Positions 8,721 through 16,647 of a DNA stretch of 64,000 nt are shown here, one piece after another (within the stretch, counting starts at the first letter, position 1; the number at the start of each line of letters is the position of its first letter). The stretch lies in assembly GCF_900105985.1 (NCBI RefSeq), contig NZ_FNUB01000005.1, forward strand, positions 1 to 64,000, read 5' to 3'. Below the pieces are notes generated by a model that saw nothing but the letters and a program-made list of their open reading frames with translations, ran no database searches and was not told where the DNA came from. Source of the DNA: Tenacibaculum sp. MAR_2010_89 (GTDB lineage Bacteria; Bacteroidota; Bacteroidia; Flavobacteriales; Flavobacteriaceae). A program made the position numbers and the translations under genes.

Positions 8721-9233
8721 ATGTCAGAAGAAAACAAAAAGCCAAGTGAAAATTTAAATGAAAAAAATGACTCTTTTAAAGAAACTATAAATGATGCTTC
8801 AGAGAAAGCAAATGAATTTGTTAAAAAAGCAGAGGAAAAAGTTTCTGAATTCCTAGAAAGTGAAAGTGTTAAAAATGTAAAAGATAAAGCTAGTGAATTT
8901 GCAGAAGAAGCAAAAGAAACATTCGAAAATGTATCAGGAAAAGCTTCAGAAATTGCAGGTGAAGCAAGTGAAAAAATAGTTGATTTTGCTGAAGAGGCTA
9001 AAGAGAAAATCACTGAAATATTAGAAAGTGAACAAGCTCAAAAAGTAAAAGAAAAAGCTAGTGAATTTGCTGAAGATGCTAAACAAGCATTTGAAGATGT
9101 ATCTGAAAAGGCTTCAGAAATAGTTGGTGAAGCAAGTGAACACATAGCGGATTTTGCTGAAGAGGCTGAAGAAGAAATTAAGGAAGCCACTAAAAAAACG
9201 AAAAGTTTTTTTCAACGTTTATTTGGAAAGTAA
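8721..9233 (+). CDS. Acidic helical protein with a 56-residue tandem duplication
   Basis: I do not recognise a named family. The 170-residue protein has no signal peptide or membrane helix and is almost entirely Glu, Lys, Ala and Ser. Residues 41-96 and 97-152 are two copies of one unit: each begins (F/I)LESE, contains VK-KASEFAE-AK and VS-KASEI-GEAS, and ends DFAEEA. The 11-residue spacing of the hydrophobic positions suggests long amphipathic helices, as in LEA or apolipoprotein-like proteins. A basic aromatic tail (KSFFQRLFGK) ends the chain and could bind membrane. It is the last gene before a bidirectional terminator. Confidence 0.8.
   Translation: MSEENKKPSENLNEKNDSFKETINDASEKANEFVKKAEEKVSEFLESESVKNVKDKASEFAEEAKETFENVSGKASEIAGEASEKIVDFAEEAKEKITEILESEQAQKVKEKASEFAEDAKQAFEDVSEKASEIVGEASEHIADFAEEAEEEIKEATKKTKSFFQRLFGK
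8841..9176 (+). repeat. Two 168-bp in-frame tandem repeats inside the helical-protein gene
   Basis: The two halves (8841-9008 and 9009-9176) encode matching 56-residue units and are clearly similar at the nucleotide level too, for example in the stretches coding for KASEFAE and DFAEEA. The duplication keeps the frame exactly. Confidence 0.75.
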
Positions 9234-9242
9234 GCACTTACA

Positions 9243-9285
9243 AAACATAAAACCTTCATCTTAATATGAAGGTTTTATGTTTTTA
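9243..9285. terminator. Bidirectional intrinsic terminator
   Basis: Perfect 17-bp stem (9243-9259 with 9266-9282), loop CTTAAT, core AACCTTCAT, with A-rich and T-rich flanks that serve both strands. It lies between the convergent helical-protein and glycosyltransferase genes. Confidence 0.88.
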
Positions 9286-10320
9286 TTTAGTGTAAGTATT
9301 CACAACCTTTATAATATCTGAAATTAAAATTGTTTCAAAACAATTTAAATATTCTTTAGGGTACTCTTTCCCATAAGTTGAAGTAGGTATTAAAGGATAT
9401 TCTTTCAAATCAGGAAGTATTTGATTCTCTATAGATTGATTAAATGGTGTAAACCCTAAACAAGGATGGGTAACTCCCCAAATTGTAATTACAGGTACAT
9501 TATACATAGCAGCAATATGCCCATTCCCAGAATCCATGGAAATCATTACATCTAAATTTGATATAATATTTAATTCTTCTTCAAAAGTTCCTTTTTTCAC
9601 CATTGAAAAAACATTCGTATAATCTTTAGCAAGATCTTCTAAAAGTTTTTTTTCAACATCGCCTCCGCCAAATAACAAAACTTTACAATAATTTTTATCA
9701 CTAAGTTCTTTAACTAACGATTTAATCTTTTTAATCGGAAATGCTTTTCCTTTATAAGCTGCAAAAGGAGCAATCCCTATAAGTTTTGAATCATTAAATT
9801 CTTTTTGAAAATGATAAGGAATTTCTTTTTTAACTAGATTGTAAATACTACTCAAATTCATTGAAAAACCTAACCTTTTAAAAACATCTGCATACCTTTC
9901 ATGCATTGTTTTTAATGAGAACAAAATTTTGTTTTCATTTAACTCTGTTAGCTTTTTTTTATCTTTTCTCCCTTTTTTTAATTGCACACATTTTATACCT
10001 CTTAACCTAAAAAAAGAAACTAAGATATTTGATCTAATCACATTATGTAAATCGGCAACTACGTCAATATTTAACTTTATTAACTCTTTAAAAAGCTTAA
10101 ACAACCCTATAATACCTTTATGCTTCCCTTTTAATTCAGGAGTATAAACGGTTACATTATCAAACTCTGTAAAAAAAGGAGTAAAAAAAGCACGAGTTAG
10201 AATCGTTATTTTTACTCCTTTATTCTGTTTAATCAAATTTCGTATAACTGGTACAGTCATAGCAACATCTCCCATAGCAGAGAGACGTATAATTAAAATA
10301 TGCTTATTTTTTAAACTCAA
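9283..10320 (-). CDS. Glycosyltransferase family 9 (heptosyltransferase-like)
   Basis: Likely adds a sugar to lipopolysaccharide core or a related surface glycan. The 345-residue protein starts with ILIIRLSAMGDVAMTVPVI, the GT9 N-terminal motif carrying the catalytic Asp. It continues with VDVVADLHNVIRSN and ends with LDVMISMDSGNGHIAAMYNV followed by PVITIWGVTHP, the donor-binding SxDSGxxHIA signature. ADP-heptose is the donor for characterised relatives; the donor here is unproven. A DUF4254 gene lies seven bases upstream, a pairing I recall in Bacteroidetes that suggests a shared role in surface glycan assembly. Confidence 0.9.
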   Translation of the reverse strand: MSLKNKHILIIRLSAMGDVAMTVPVIRNLIKQNKGVKITILTRAFFTPFFTEFDNVTVYTPELKGKHKGIIGLFKLFKELIKLNIDVVADLHNVIRSNILVSFFRLRGIKCVQLKKGRKDKKKLTELNENKILFSLKTMHERYADVFKRLGFSMNLSSIYNLVKKEIPYHFQKEFNDSKLIGIAPFAAYKGKAFPIKKIKSLVKELSDKNYCKVLLFGGGDVEKKLLEDLAKDYTNVFSMVKKGTFEEELNIISNLDVMISMDSGNGHIAAMYNVPVITIWGVTHPCLGFTPFNQSIENQILPDLKEYPLIPTSTYGKEYPKEYLNCFETILISDIIKVVNTYTK

Positions 10321-10327
10321 TTAAATT

Positions 10328-10936
10328 TTACTTTTGCGAACGTAAAACAGGGTTTAACTCATCATCATTATACATTTTCATTTGCTTGTATACTTTCATA
10401 TACTTGTCTCCTTCTTTAATATCATTAAGTAAAGTATCGATAGCCAATGATAAATCAACTCGTTGTTCTAATAAAACATCTAACTTTTTCTGACAATTTT
10501 TTTGATGGTTCTCAGAAGCATTCTCTCTTGTAGCTTCCTCATTCATATGGTAAACTTTCAATGCTAAAATTGACAATCTATCAATACCCCAAGCTGGGCT
10601 TTCAGTATTTATTGTTGCATTTTTTTTAGATGTAACATTCTTAAATTCTTCTAAAAAATAAGCATCAATATACTCAACCATATCTGTTCTATCCTGGTTT
10701 GATGCATCAATTTTTCTTTTTAGCACCAAAGCGTCTACAGGATTAATATTTGGATCTCTAATAATGTCTTCATAATGCCACTGAACAGTATCAATCCAAC
10801 ATTTTCTATAAAGTAAATGAGCAATTAAATCTTCTTCTTTATCATATTTATTTACAAAATCTTGGTAAACATCATCTTTAATATGATAATCATTTATTAC
10901 TTCTTGAAAAATTTTATTTGCTTTAGCTGTAAACAT
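10328..10936 (-). CDS. DUF4254 domain protein
   Basis: The 202-residue soluble protein is alpha-helical and charged, with no signal peptide. Segments such as LIAHLLYRKCWIDTVQWHYE, DIIRDPNINPVDALVLKRKI, the DASNQDRTDMVEYID region and WGIDRLSILALKVYHM fit DUF4254, a Bacteroidetes family without known activity. It is seven bases upstream of the GT9 gene, so the two are one operon. I infer a helper role in lipopolysaccharide or glycan synthesis from this context only. Confidence 0.82.
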   Translation of the reverse strand: MFTAKANKIFQEVINDYHIKDDVYQDFVNKYDKEEDLIAHLLYRKCWIDTVQWHYEDIIRDPNINPVDALVLKRKIDASNQDRTDMVEYIDAYFLEEFKNVTSKKNATINTESPAWGIDRLSILALKVYHMNEEATRENASENHQKNCQKKLDVLLEQRVDLSLAIDTLLNDIKEGDKYMKVYKQMKMYNDDELNPVLRSQK

Positions 10937-11012
10937 ATTTATTGTAACTTTTTAAAAGATCAAAGGTACTATATAATTATAAATAGAAACTATATTAAAA
11001 GCCTTGTTTCTT

Positions 11013-12005
11013 TTAAGCAAAACGTCTTTCAATAATTTCTAATAACCTGGTTTCATATTCTTCTTTATCAGACCAATTATAGTCAGGCTTCACTAATTTA
11101 TTTATAAACTTCTTAGCTTCTTTTTCTGTTTTACAAGTATTTAATTGAGAAATAACTCTATTAAAATCATTTTGATTCCCTTCAAAAAGATGTTTAACAA
11201 AAGCAATTCTATCATTCAATCCTATTTGAATCGTATTTTGTAAATGATCATTCAACGATTTTTTGGGATCTACTTTTTCAAATAAATTAGCCATTACATC
11301 TACAGGTAATGTATCTTGTAATTCTTCCTCTAAAGTTGGGGTTTTTCGTTCTCCAACATCTTTAACATCTTTTTTAGTAGTATCTATATCATTAAACAAT
11401 AGGTTTTCTATCTCATCAAAAGGTTGTTCAATAATTTCTTCAACAACTTCTTTTTCTTTAGTTTCAACTTTTACAATTGTTTCTTCTGTATTCTTTACCG
11501 CTTCTATTTTATTTTCTTCTGCCTCTTTAATATCAGGAACTAATTGATTTTCTTTAACTTCAACACTTACAATATTTTCCTTGTTTTGAGTTACATCCTC
11601 AATAATTTCTGGAGTTTTAACCTCATCATTAGCTACAATTACCTTTTTTTCCTCATCTATTAAGTTTACAACAGCATCTTCTTTCTTATCATTTGAAGAC
11701 TCCAGGTTATCTTCTATAATTTCATTTTCAACTTCTAGTTTTTCTTCCTCTATAAAACTAGCTTTCTTATTACTACTTAATTCTTTTCTTTTATTTTCAA
11801 CTCCTTCAATTTTTGCTAATAAATCATCTTTTGTTTCTTCTGCATTTGGAGTTGTATTAATATATTCATCTACATATGCTAAAACTGAAAGTTTTTCATA
11901 AACTTCGTATGCTTTTTCCTTTAACAGTAACACATCTTCTTTATTTTTCATTTGTAAAATGCTGTGTGCTAAACTGGTTAAATCTGATGCTAATTTTTTG
12001 TGCAT
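11013..12005 (-). CDS. Acidic protein with conserved helical ends, function unknown
   Basis: I do not recognise a named domain. The 330-residue protein has a helical N-terminal part (1-75, DLTSLAHSILQMKNKEDVLL), a long low-complexity middle (about 80-225) of Glu, Lys, Val and Ile, and a conserved-looking C-terminal part (about 230-330) including DVMANLFEKVDPKKSLNDHL, RIAFVKHLFEGNQNDFNRVI and PDYNWSDKEEYETRLLEIIE. The structured ends and disordered acidic spacer suggest a scaffold or tether. It is divergent from tdk with 102 bases between starts. It reads cleanly and is not a fragment. Confidence 0.75.
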   Translation of the reverse strand: MHKKLASDLTSLAHSILQMKNKEDVLLLKEKAYEVYEKLSVLAYVDEYINTTPNAEETKDDLLAKIEGVENKRKELSSNKKASFIEEEKLEVENEIIEDNLESSNDKKEDAVVNLIDEEKKVIVANDEVKTPEIIEDVTQNKENIVSVEVKENQLVPDIKEAEENKIEAVKNTEETIVKVETKEKEVVEEIIEQPFDEIENLLFNDIDTTKKDVKDVGERKTPTLEEELQDTLPVDVMANLFEKVDPKKSLNDHLQNTIQIGLNDRIAFVKHLFEGNQNDFNRVISQLNTCKTEKEAKKFINKLVKPDYNWSDKEEYETRLLEIIERRFA

Positions 12006-12107
12006 AAGTTGTTATGGGTTTTTAAGTTTTGCTCTTAAATTTTAATAAATTTGTTCCTTTGTTCGAAAGTAACACAAATATTAATAAACAGGGCTTAAAA
12101 TTACAAA

Positions 12108-12716
12108 ATGTTTCTTGAAAATACAGTAAATCATACAGAACAATTTGGGTGGATCGAGGTTATTTGCGGATCGATGTTTTCAGGAAAAACAGAAGAATTG
12201 ATAAGACGTTTAAAACGAGCTCAATTTGCCAAACAACGTGTAGAGATATTTAAACCATCAGTAGATACACGTTATGATGATGAGGAAGTAGTTTCTCACA
12301 ATGAAAACAGAATTAGATCTACGCCAGTACCGGCGTCATCTAACATACGACTTTTAGCAAATAATGTTGATGTAGTTGGCATTGATGAAGCTCAATTTTT
12401 TGATGATGAAATAGTAGCCGTATGCAATGATTTAGCTAATAGAGGTGTTAGAGTTATTGTTGCAGGATTAGATATGGATTTTAAAGGAAATCCTTTTGGT
12501 CCGATGCCAGCGCTTATGGCAACTGCAGAGTATGTTACAAAGGTGCATGCTGTTTGTACGCGTACTGGTAACTTAGCCCATTACAGCTATAGAAAAACTC
12601 AAAATGAAGATTTAGTTTTACTTGGTGAAACCCAAGAATATGAACCTTTAAGTAGAGCTGCATATTATAGAGCTATAGAAAACTCTAATAAAGAAAAAGA
12701 AATTACAGATGAATAA
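12108..12716 (+). CDS. tdk: Thymidine kinase
   Basis: Type II thymidine kinase of the salvage pathway, which phosphorylates thymidine with ATP. The 202-residue protein has the P-loop [18 protein letters not shown], the strand [13 protein letters not shown] with the catalytic Glu, and the lasso region [20 protein letters not shown]. The structural zinc site is unusual: the first knuckle reads VCTRTG with Thr in place of the second Cys, and the region that normally supplies Cys and His reads [11 protein letters not shown]. So three of the four usual ligands are missing. The stop overlaps the alr start by eight bases. Confidence 0.95.
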   Translation: MFLENTVNHTEQFGWIEVICGSMFSGKTEELIRRLKRAQFAKQRVEIFKPSVDTRYDDEEVVSHNENRIRSTPVPASSNIRLLANNVDVVGIDEAQFFDDEIVAVCNDLANRGVRVIVAGLDMDFKGNPFGPMPALMATAEYVTKVHAVCTRTGNLAHYSYRKTQNEDLVLLGETQEYEPLSRAAYYRAIENSNKEKEITDE

Positions 12717-13812
12717 TACTCATGTAACCATTTTAGAAATAGATGCAAATGCAGTTTTGCATAACCTAACTTATTTTAAACAAAAGCTTAAGCCAGAAAC
12801 AAAAGTTTTAGTAGTTGTTAAAGCTTTTGGTTACGGAAGTGAGTCTGTTGAAATTGCAAAAATTGTAGAGGATAAGGTAGATTATTTTGCTGTAGCATAC
12901 ACAAATGAAGGAATAACTTTAAGAGAAAGCGGAATTAAAAAACCTATTTTAGTATTACATCCTCAAATACAAAACTTAGAGTTAGTAGTTAAATATAACC
13001 TAGAACCAAGTCTTTATAACTTTAAAATTTTCGATGCTTTTCTAAGTTTAGCTGACAAGAAGCCTCTTATGAATTATCCGGTACACATTAAGTTTAATAC
13101 TGGATTGAACAGATTAGGGTTTTGGCATACAGATGTTCCTACTATAATTAGTGAGTTAAAAAAATCTAACAATATTAAAATTCAATCATTTTTTTCTCAC
13201 TTAGCTGCAAGTGAAGACATTAACGAGCAAGAGTTTACTGTAGGACAAATAAATAATTTTGCATACATCGTAAAGCAACTTTATGATCATTTAGGATATG
13301 AACCTATGATTCATATTTTAAATACCTCTGGGATTATCAATTACCCTAAAGCTCAATTCGACATGGTACGCTTAGGAATTGGTTTATATGGTTTTGGAAA
13401 TAATCCTGAAGAAACAAAACAATTAAAAAACACACATACATTAAAATCAATTATATCTCAAATACATATAATTCAACCAGGAGAAACTGTAGGATATAAT
13501 AGAGCGTTTGTAGCAAATCAACCTACAAGAAGCGCAACAATACCAATAGGACATGCTGATGGTATATCTAGAAAACTTGGTAATAAAAACGGGTTTGTAA
13601 TTATTAATAATCAGCCCGCACCGATGATTGGGAATGTTTCTATGGATATGATTATGGTTGATGTTACTAAAATTGACTGTAAAGAAGGTGATGAAGTAAT
13701 TCTATTTAACCATCAACAACACATAGATTACATGGCTCACAAATGTGAAACTATACCTTATGAAATATTAACTGCTATATCTCAAAGGGTTAAAAGATTA
13801 GTTAAAAAGTAA
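12709..13812 (+). CDS. alr: Alanine racemase
   Basis: PLP enzyme that interconverts L- and D-alanine for peptidoglycan. The 367-residue protein has the PLP lysine in [14 protein letters not shown] (Phe replaces the more usual Asn-Ala), the substrate region [13 protein letters not shown], the phosphate-binding [11 protein letters not shown], and the catalytic Tyr in ETVGYNRAF. It ends with [13 protein letters not shown] and [18 protein letters not shown]. The start overlaps the end of tdk by eight bases, so translation is probably coupled. mscL follows after 48 bases, and the three genes are probably one unit ending at the terminator after mscL. Confidence 0.96.
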   Translation: MNNTHVTILEIDANAVLHNLTYFKQKLKPETKVLVVVKAFGYGSESVEIAKIVEDKVDYFAVAYTNEGITLRESGIKKPILVLHPQIQNLELVVKYNLEPSLYNFKIFDAFLSLADKKPLMNYPVHIKFNTGLNRLGFWHTDVPTIISELKKSNNIKIQSFFSHLAASEDINEQEFTVGQINNFAYIVKQLYDHLGYEPMIHILNTSGIINYPKAQFDMVRLGIGLYGFGNNPEETKQLKNTHTLKSIISQIHIIQPGETVGYNRAFVANQPTRSATIPIGHADGISRKLGNKNGFVIINNQPAPMIGNVSMDMIMVDVTKIDCKEGDEVILFNHQQHIDYMAHKCETIPYEILTAISQRVKRLVKK

Positions 13813-13860
13813 TTTTTATTCTATTTTAGAGGTCAATTTAACTATTAAAATCAAAAAACA

Positions 13861-14268
13861 ATGGGAATGATCAAAGAGTTCAAGGACTTTGCAATGAAAG
13901 GCAATTTAGTCGATATTGCAGTAGGTTTTGTTATGGGTGCTGCTTTTAAACAAGTAGTAACTTCTTTTACAGGAGGTATAGTATCTCCTTTAATCGGTTT
14001 AATTTTTAACGCAGATTTTAAAGACTTAAAATATGTTCTTAAAGAAGGAGTTGCCGATGCTACAGGTAAAGTTACAGGTGAAACTGCCATTATGTATGGT
14101 GAGTTTCTAACCCATGTAATTGACTTTATTATTGTGGCCTTTGTAATGTTTATGGTAGTAAAAGCTATCAATGCAATGAAGAAAAAAGAAGAGCCTGCAC
14201 CAGAAGCTCCTAAAGGACCTACCCAAGAAGAATTATTAGTAGAGATTAGAGATTTACTAAAAAAATAA
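13861..14268 (+). CDS. mscL: Large-conductance mechanosensitive channel
   Basis: Homopentameric inner-membrane channel that opens under membrane tension and releases solutes on osmotic downshock. The 135-residue product has the N-terminal amphipathic helix MIKEFKDFAMKGN and the first membrane helix VDIAVGFVMGAAFKQVVTSF. It then has the loop GGIVSPLIGLIFNADF and a second membrane helix around FIIVAFVMFMVVKAI. The C-terminal cytoplasmic bundle ends TQEELLVEIRDLLKK, the typical family end. Length matches Escherichia coli MscL (136). It is last in the tdk-alr-mscL run. Confidence 0.97.
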   Translation: MGMIKEFKDFAMKGNLVDIAVGFVMGAAFKQVVTSFTGGIVSPLIGLIFNADFKDLKYVLKEGVADATGKVTGETAIMYGEFLTHVIDFIIVAFVMFMVVKAINAMKKKEEPAPEAPKGPTQEELLVEIRDLLKK

Positions 14269-14270
14269 TT

Positions 14271-14310
14271 AAAAAATCCCTTGAGAGTTTCTCAAGGGAT
14301 TTTTTTTACA
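14271..14310. terminator. Intrinsic terminator after mscL, probably bidirectional
   Basis: Stem 14271-14286 with 14290-14305, loop GTT, core TCCCTTGAGA, with eight T after it and an A run before it. The convergent small gene on the minus strand ends at 14306. Confidence 0.9.
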
Positions 14311-14494
14311 TAAAAGACATTAACATTCTTGATTCTATTTCAGCTTTTAGCTGATCTATTTTTTCATACATCGTTGTCACAAAAACTCTCCTATCAACTT
14401 CTTCTGAATCACCTGAAATTTTCTTTGCAAACTGCATTTGTTTTTTTAGATGTATATCTATTTCATTACAAATACTTTCATTTTCAATTTTCAT
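14306..14494 (-). CDS. Small charged protein, function unknown
   Basis: This open frame gives 62 residues from the ATG at 14494 (MKIENESICNEIDIHLKKQM), or 71 from an ATG at 14521. The sequence is soluble and helical, with phased hydrophobic residues through IDIHLKKQMQFAKKI and TTMYEKIDQLKAEIESRML, which looks like real coding rather than chance. It lies downstream of the helix-turn-helix regulator on the same strand and abuts the mscL terminator. I recognise no family. The frame may be a small partner of the regulator, or a conserved orphan. Confidence 0.55.
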   Translation of the reverse strand: MKIENESICNEIDIHLKKQMQFAKKISGDSEEVDRRVFVTTMYEKIDQLKAEIESRMLMSFM

Positions 14495-14543
14495 ATGTGA
14501 AAGTGAGCTATAAGGTACCAATACACTCTTTCTACCTTCTGTT

Positions 14544-15305
14544 TTAAAAAAAAATAGTATGATTTAAATTCAAAAGTTTGCTATAATATAAATTAAACTT
14601 TTTTTCTTTATTGGAATTTAAAAAACCTTGTGCGGCGGCTTTCTCTATTCCTTTTATCATAAGAGTTATTTCATCACACAAAAGTAACGCCTCGTCTTTT
14701 TCTATTAGTTTTATTTTAAAAAAATAAAATATTTGATACAAAGAACTATTAATTGTTGTGTCCTCCCATATATCTGTTATGTTTGCTTTTTCAAAATTGC
14801 TTCTAAACTTATTAACTTCTTCTATAATTAAAGAACTTGGCTTAAAATTTTTAAACTCTGTTTTATTATTAGCATCGCTATATAAAAAATTCAAATGAAC
14901 GTAAATTCTAAATTTCCAATATAAATTATTAGTTTTAAAATGATATAAAGGAATATCTTTCGCAGAATAAATTATAGTAGTATCATGATTTTTAGTAAAA
15001 TACTGAGTGTAACAAGAATATTCTTTATAAAATTTAATTAAACTTTCAAAAGTATTATCATAACTTCTTTTATCTATAAACAAAGAATTATCAGATTGTA
15101 AATTATAAAGTTCATTCAAAGATATTTTATAATGTTTTGCTAACGCAACAGTTTCTTCAAGAGTTAAAGATGTTCTCCCCTTAATTCTTCTATAAGACGC
15201 ATCGTAACTTATATCTAAAACATCTGCAATTTCCTCAGTAAACAATACATTTTGAGGTAATTTCTTTCTTATAATACTAAAAAGTTTGTTTTTTTCTATA
15301 CTCAT
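14544..15305 (-). CDS. Helix-turn-helix transcriptional regulator (BetR-like N-terminus)
   Basis: The 253-residue protein from the ATG at 15305 begins MSIEKNKLFSIIRKKLPQNV. Its helix-turn-helix follows at about residues 20-65: FTEEIADVLDISYDASYRRI, then KGRTSLTLEETVALAKHYKI. The remaining 180 residues are aromatic-rich and helical (YKEYSCYTQYFTKNHD, NNLYWKFRIYVHLNFLYSD) and probably form a sensing or dimerisation domain without a named family. An upstream in-frame ATG at 15377 would add 24 hydrophobic residues and overlap the palindrome at 15350-15366, so I prefer 15305. Confidence 0.75.
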   Translation of the reverse strand: MSIEKNKLFSIIRKKLPQNVLFTEEIADVLDISYDASYRRIKGRTSLTLEETVALAKHYKISLNELYNLQSDNSLFIDKRSYDNTFESLIKFYKEYSCYTQYFTKNHDTTIIYSAKDIPLYHFKTNNLYWKFRIYVHLNFLYSDANNKTEFKNFKPSSLIIEEVNKFRSNFEKANITDIWEDTTINSSLYQIFYFFKIKLIEKDEALLLCDEITLMIKGIEKAAAQGFLNSNKEKKFNLYYSKLLNLNHTIFF

Positions 15306-15349
15306 AATGTTCACCAAATAAGACGCATTCAACTCAAAAAGTGCAAAAA

Positions 15350-15366
15350 ACAAAATGACATTTTGT
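15350..15366. promoter_or_regulatory. Perfect palindrome before the helix-turn-helix gene
   Basis: ACAAAATG-A-CATTTTGT is an 8-bp inverted repeat with a one-base centre, 45 bases upstream of the regulator's ATG. A compact symmetric site there is a good candidate for an autoregulatory operator. Confidence 0.5.
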
Positions 15367-15411
15367 ATTTTCCACAACTATACTTTCCTTAAAACTTACT
15401 TTCTTTGTTTT

Positions 15412-15502
15412 GGGACTATAAGTTAGATGAACCGTGGGGGGACATCTATTTTCTACATTAAAACAAAGTCTTCTCTATTTTTCATAGGGAAGACTTTTAT
15501 TT
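15412..15502 (+). ncRNA. Candidate small RNA with a G6 loop and terminator (locus A)
   Basis: A 6-bp stem TAGATG/CATCTA (15424-15429 with 15443-15448) encloses a 13-base loop whose 3' side is six G (15436-15441) followed by A. An intrinsic-terminator hairpin follows: 15466-15479 with 15486-15499, outer core AAGTCTTC/GAAGACTT, then a T-rich tail. No ORF fits the space. The upstream TTTCTTTG at 15400-15407 is only a weak -7 match. The same two-hairpin layout with a G6 loop recurs at 60726-60815. The terminator could also serve the convergent AhpD-like gene. Confidence 0.5.
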
Positions 15503-15522
15503 ATTACAATATATAAAAAAAA

Positions 15523-16113
15523 TTATAAATGCTTGCCTTTATTCCAGCCATGCTTACCTAAATACTGTTCTCCACTTTCAACAGCCCCATCTTCAATACT
15601 TGTTCCCATAGAGTCATTCCACCTATTTAAGTATCCAAATAAAGAGATAACTCCTAGCATTTCTACAATTTCTCCTTCATTCCAATATTTATATAGATTC
15701 TCTTTTATTTTCTCATCAACCATATTTGGCACTAAACTAGCTGCTAATGAAAAATCTAAAGCTGCTCTTTCTCCTTCATTAAATGCAGGGTGCGTTTTGT
15801 ATTCCCAAATATTATCTAATTGCTCTTGTTCAGCTCCATAACGCTCAGCTGCTCTTATTGCATGTGCTTGACAATATCTACAACCAGTTGCATTACTTGA
15901 AACCCAAGCTATCATTCTTTTAAGTGCTGATGTAACTCTTCCTTCGTTAGCCATTACTGCTTTATTTAAATTAATAAAAGCTTTTGAAATAGCTGGTCTA
16001 TGTTGCATTGTTAAAACTGAATTAGGGCAAAAACCTAATGTTTCATTAAAAAATTCAGCTAGTTTTTTTGTGTCTGCATCATGATTTGCAGATAAAGGTG
16101 TTACTAATGGCAT
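15523..16113 (-). CDS. Carboxymuconolactone decarboxylase / AhpD-like peroxidase-family protein
   Basis: The 196-residue protein has the AhpD core with two redox cysteines in GCRYCQAHAIRAAERYG (C-x2-C-x3-H), preceded by LKRMIAWVSSNAT. In AhpD these cysteines and the His form the active site for peroxide reduction; related enzymes act on carboxymuconolactone. The N-terminal FCPNSVLTMQHRPAISKAFI and C-terminal GYLNRWNDSMGT also fit the family. It is divergent from an OsmC-family gene, with 103 bases between starts holding two symmetric elements. This pairing points to a shared oxidative-stress role. Confidence 0.85.
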   Translation of the reverse strand: MPLVTPLSANHDADTKKLAEFFNETLGFCPNSVLTMQHRPAISKAFINLNKAVMANEGRVTSALKRMIAWVSSNATGCRYCQAHAIRAAERYGAEQEQLDNIWEYKTHPAFNEGERAALDFSLAASLVPNMVDEKIKENLYKYWNEGEIVEMLGVISLFGYLNRWNDSMGTSIEDGAVESGEQYLGKHGWNKGKHL

Positions 16114-16151
16114 TGTTGATTGTTTTAATTTTTATTAATCTTTTTTTGGTG

Positions 16152-16159
16152 TAAGTTTG
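16152..16159 (+). promoter_or_regulatory. -7 element upstream of the OsmC-family gene
   Basis: TAAGTTTG fits TAnnTTTG and lies 57 bases before the ATG. It sits inside the left half of an interrupted inverted repeat: GTAAGTTTG at 16151-16159 and CAGACTTAC at 16184-16192, with eight of nine positions matching. Confidence 0.45.
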
Positions 16160-16188
16160 TTTTAGGAATCAAAAAATTGATCACAGAC

Positions 16189-16200
16189 TTACTTAAGTAA
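16189..16200. promoter_or_regulatory. 12-bp palindrome TTACTTAAGTAA in the OsmC/AhpD divergent region
   Basis: A perfect palindrome 16 bases before the OsmC-family ATG and downstream of its -7 element. Its place suits a repressor or redox regulator controlling one or both divergent genes. No regulator is assigned. Confidence 0.4.
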
Positions 16201-16216
16201 CAAAAATAGATAAATT

Positions 16217-16642
16217 ATGGCACAACACACAGTAACCACCATTTGGAAAGAAAACATGCAGTTTGAAACCGACAACCCTAGTGGACATAAGGTTTTAATT
16301 GATACATCTAAAGATAACGGAGGTAACAATTCTGGTTTAGCTCCTAAAGCAATGATGCTATCTTCACTTGCTGGATGTTCAGGTTTAGATGTGGTTTCTT
16401 TATTAAAAAAGATGAGAATAATTGTTGATGATTTTAAAATGGATGCTACTGGAGAACTTACTGAGGAACACCCAAAATATTACCATACTGTTACATTAAA
16501 CTATCATTTTACTGGTACTAACTTAGATGAAGATAAAATTACTAAAGCGGTTAATTTATCTGTTGAAAAATATTGCGGGGTAATGGAAATGTTTAGAAAA
16601 TTCGCTAAAATTAATATATCTATTCATTTTCATAAAAAATAA
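16217..16642 (+). CDS. OsmC/Ohr family peroxidase-type protein
   Basis: The 141-residue protein carries the two cysteines of OsmC/Ohr enzymes: one in MMLSSLAGCSGLDVVSLLKK and one in VEKYCGVMEMF. In characterised members these reduce organic hydroperoxides using lipoylated or other thiol donors. The strand CTGELTEEHPKYYHTVTLNY-like region and the SxxKYC pattern fit the YhfA/OsmC branch. It is divergent from the AhpD-like gene and is followed five bases later by recJ, so recJ may share its promoter. Confidence 0.88.
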   Translation: MAQHTVTTIWKENMQFETDNPSGHKVLIDTSKDNGGNNSGLAPKAMMLSSLAGCSGLDVVSLLKKMRIIVDDFKMDATGELTEEHPKYYHTVTLNYHFTGTNLDEDKITKAVNLSVEKYCGVMEMFRKFAKINISIHFHKK

Positions 16643-16647
16643 AACAA

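Noticed and set aside
8711..9013. Open frame of 100 codons antisense to the helical repeat protein
   Set aside because: Ser/Phe-rich mirror of the Glu/Lys/Ala repeat codons, with no start context or homology.
11263..11547. Open frame of 94 codons antisense to the acidic protein
   Set aside because: Ser/Thr-rich mirror of the low-complexity Glu/Val region.
13851..14171. Open frame of 106 codons antisense to mscL
   Set aside because: Entirely opposite a clear mscL coding region; Thr/Ile/Lys-rich shadow.
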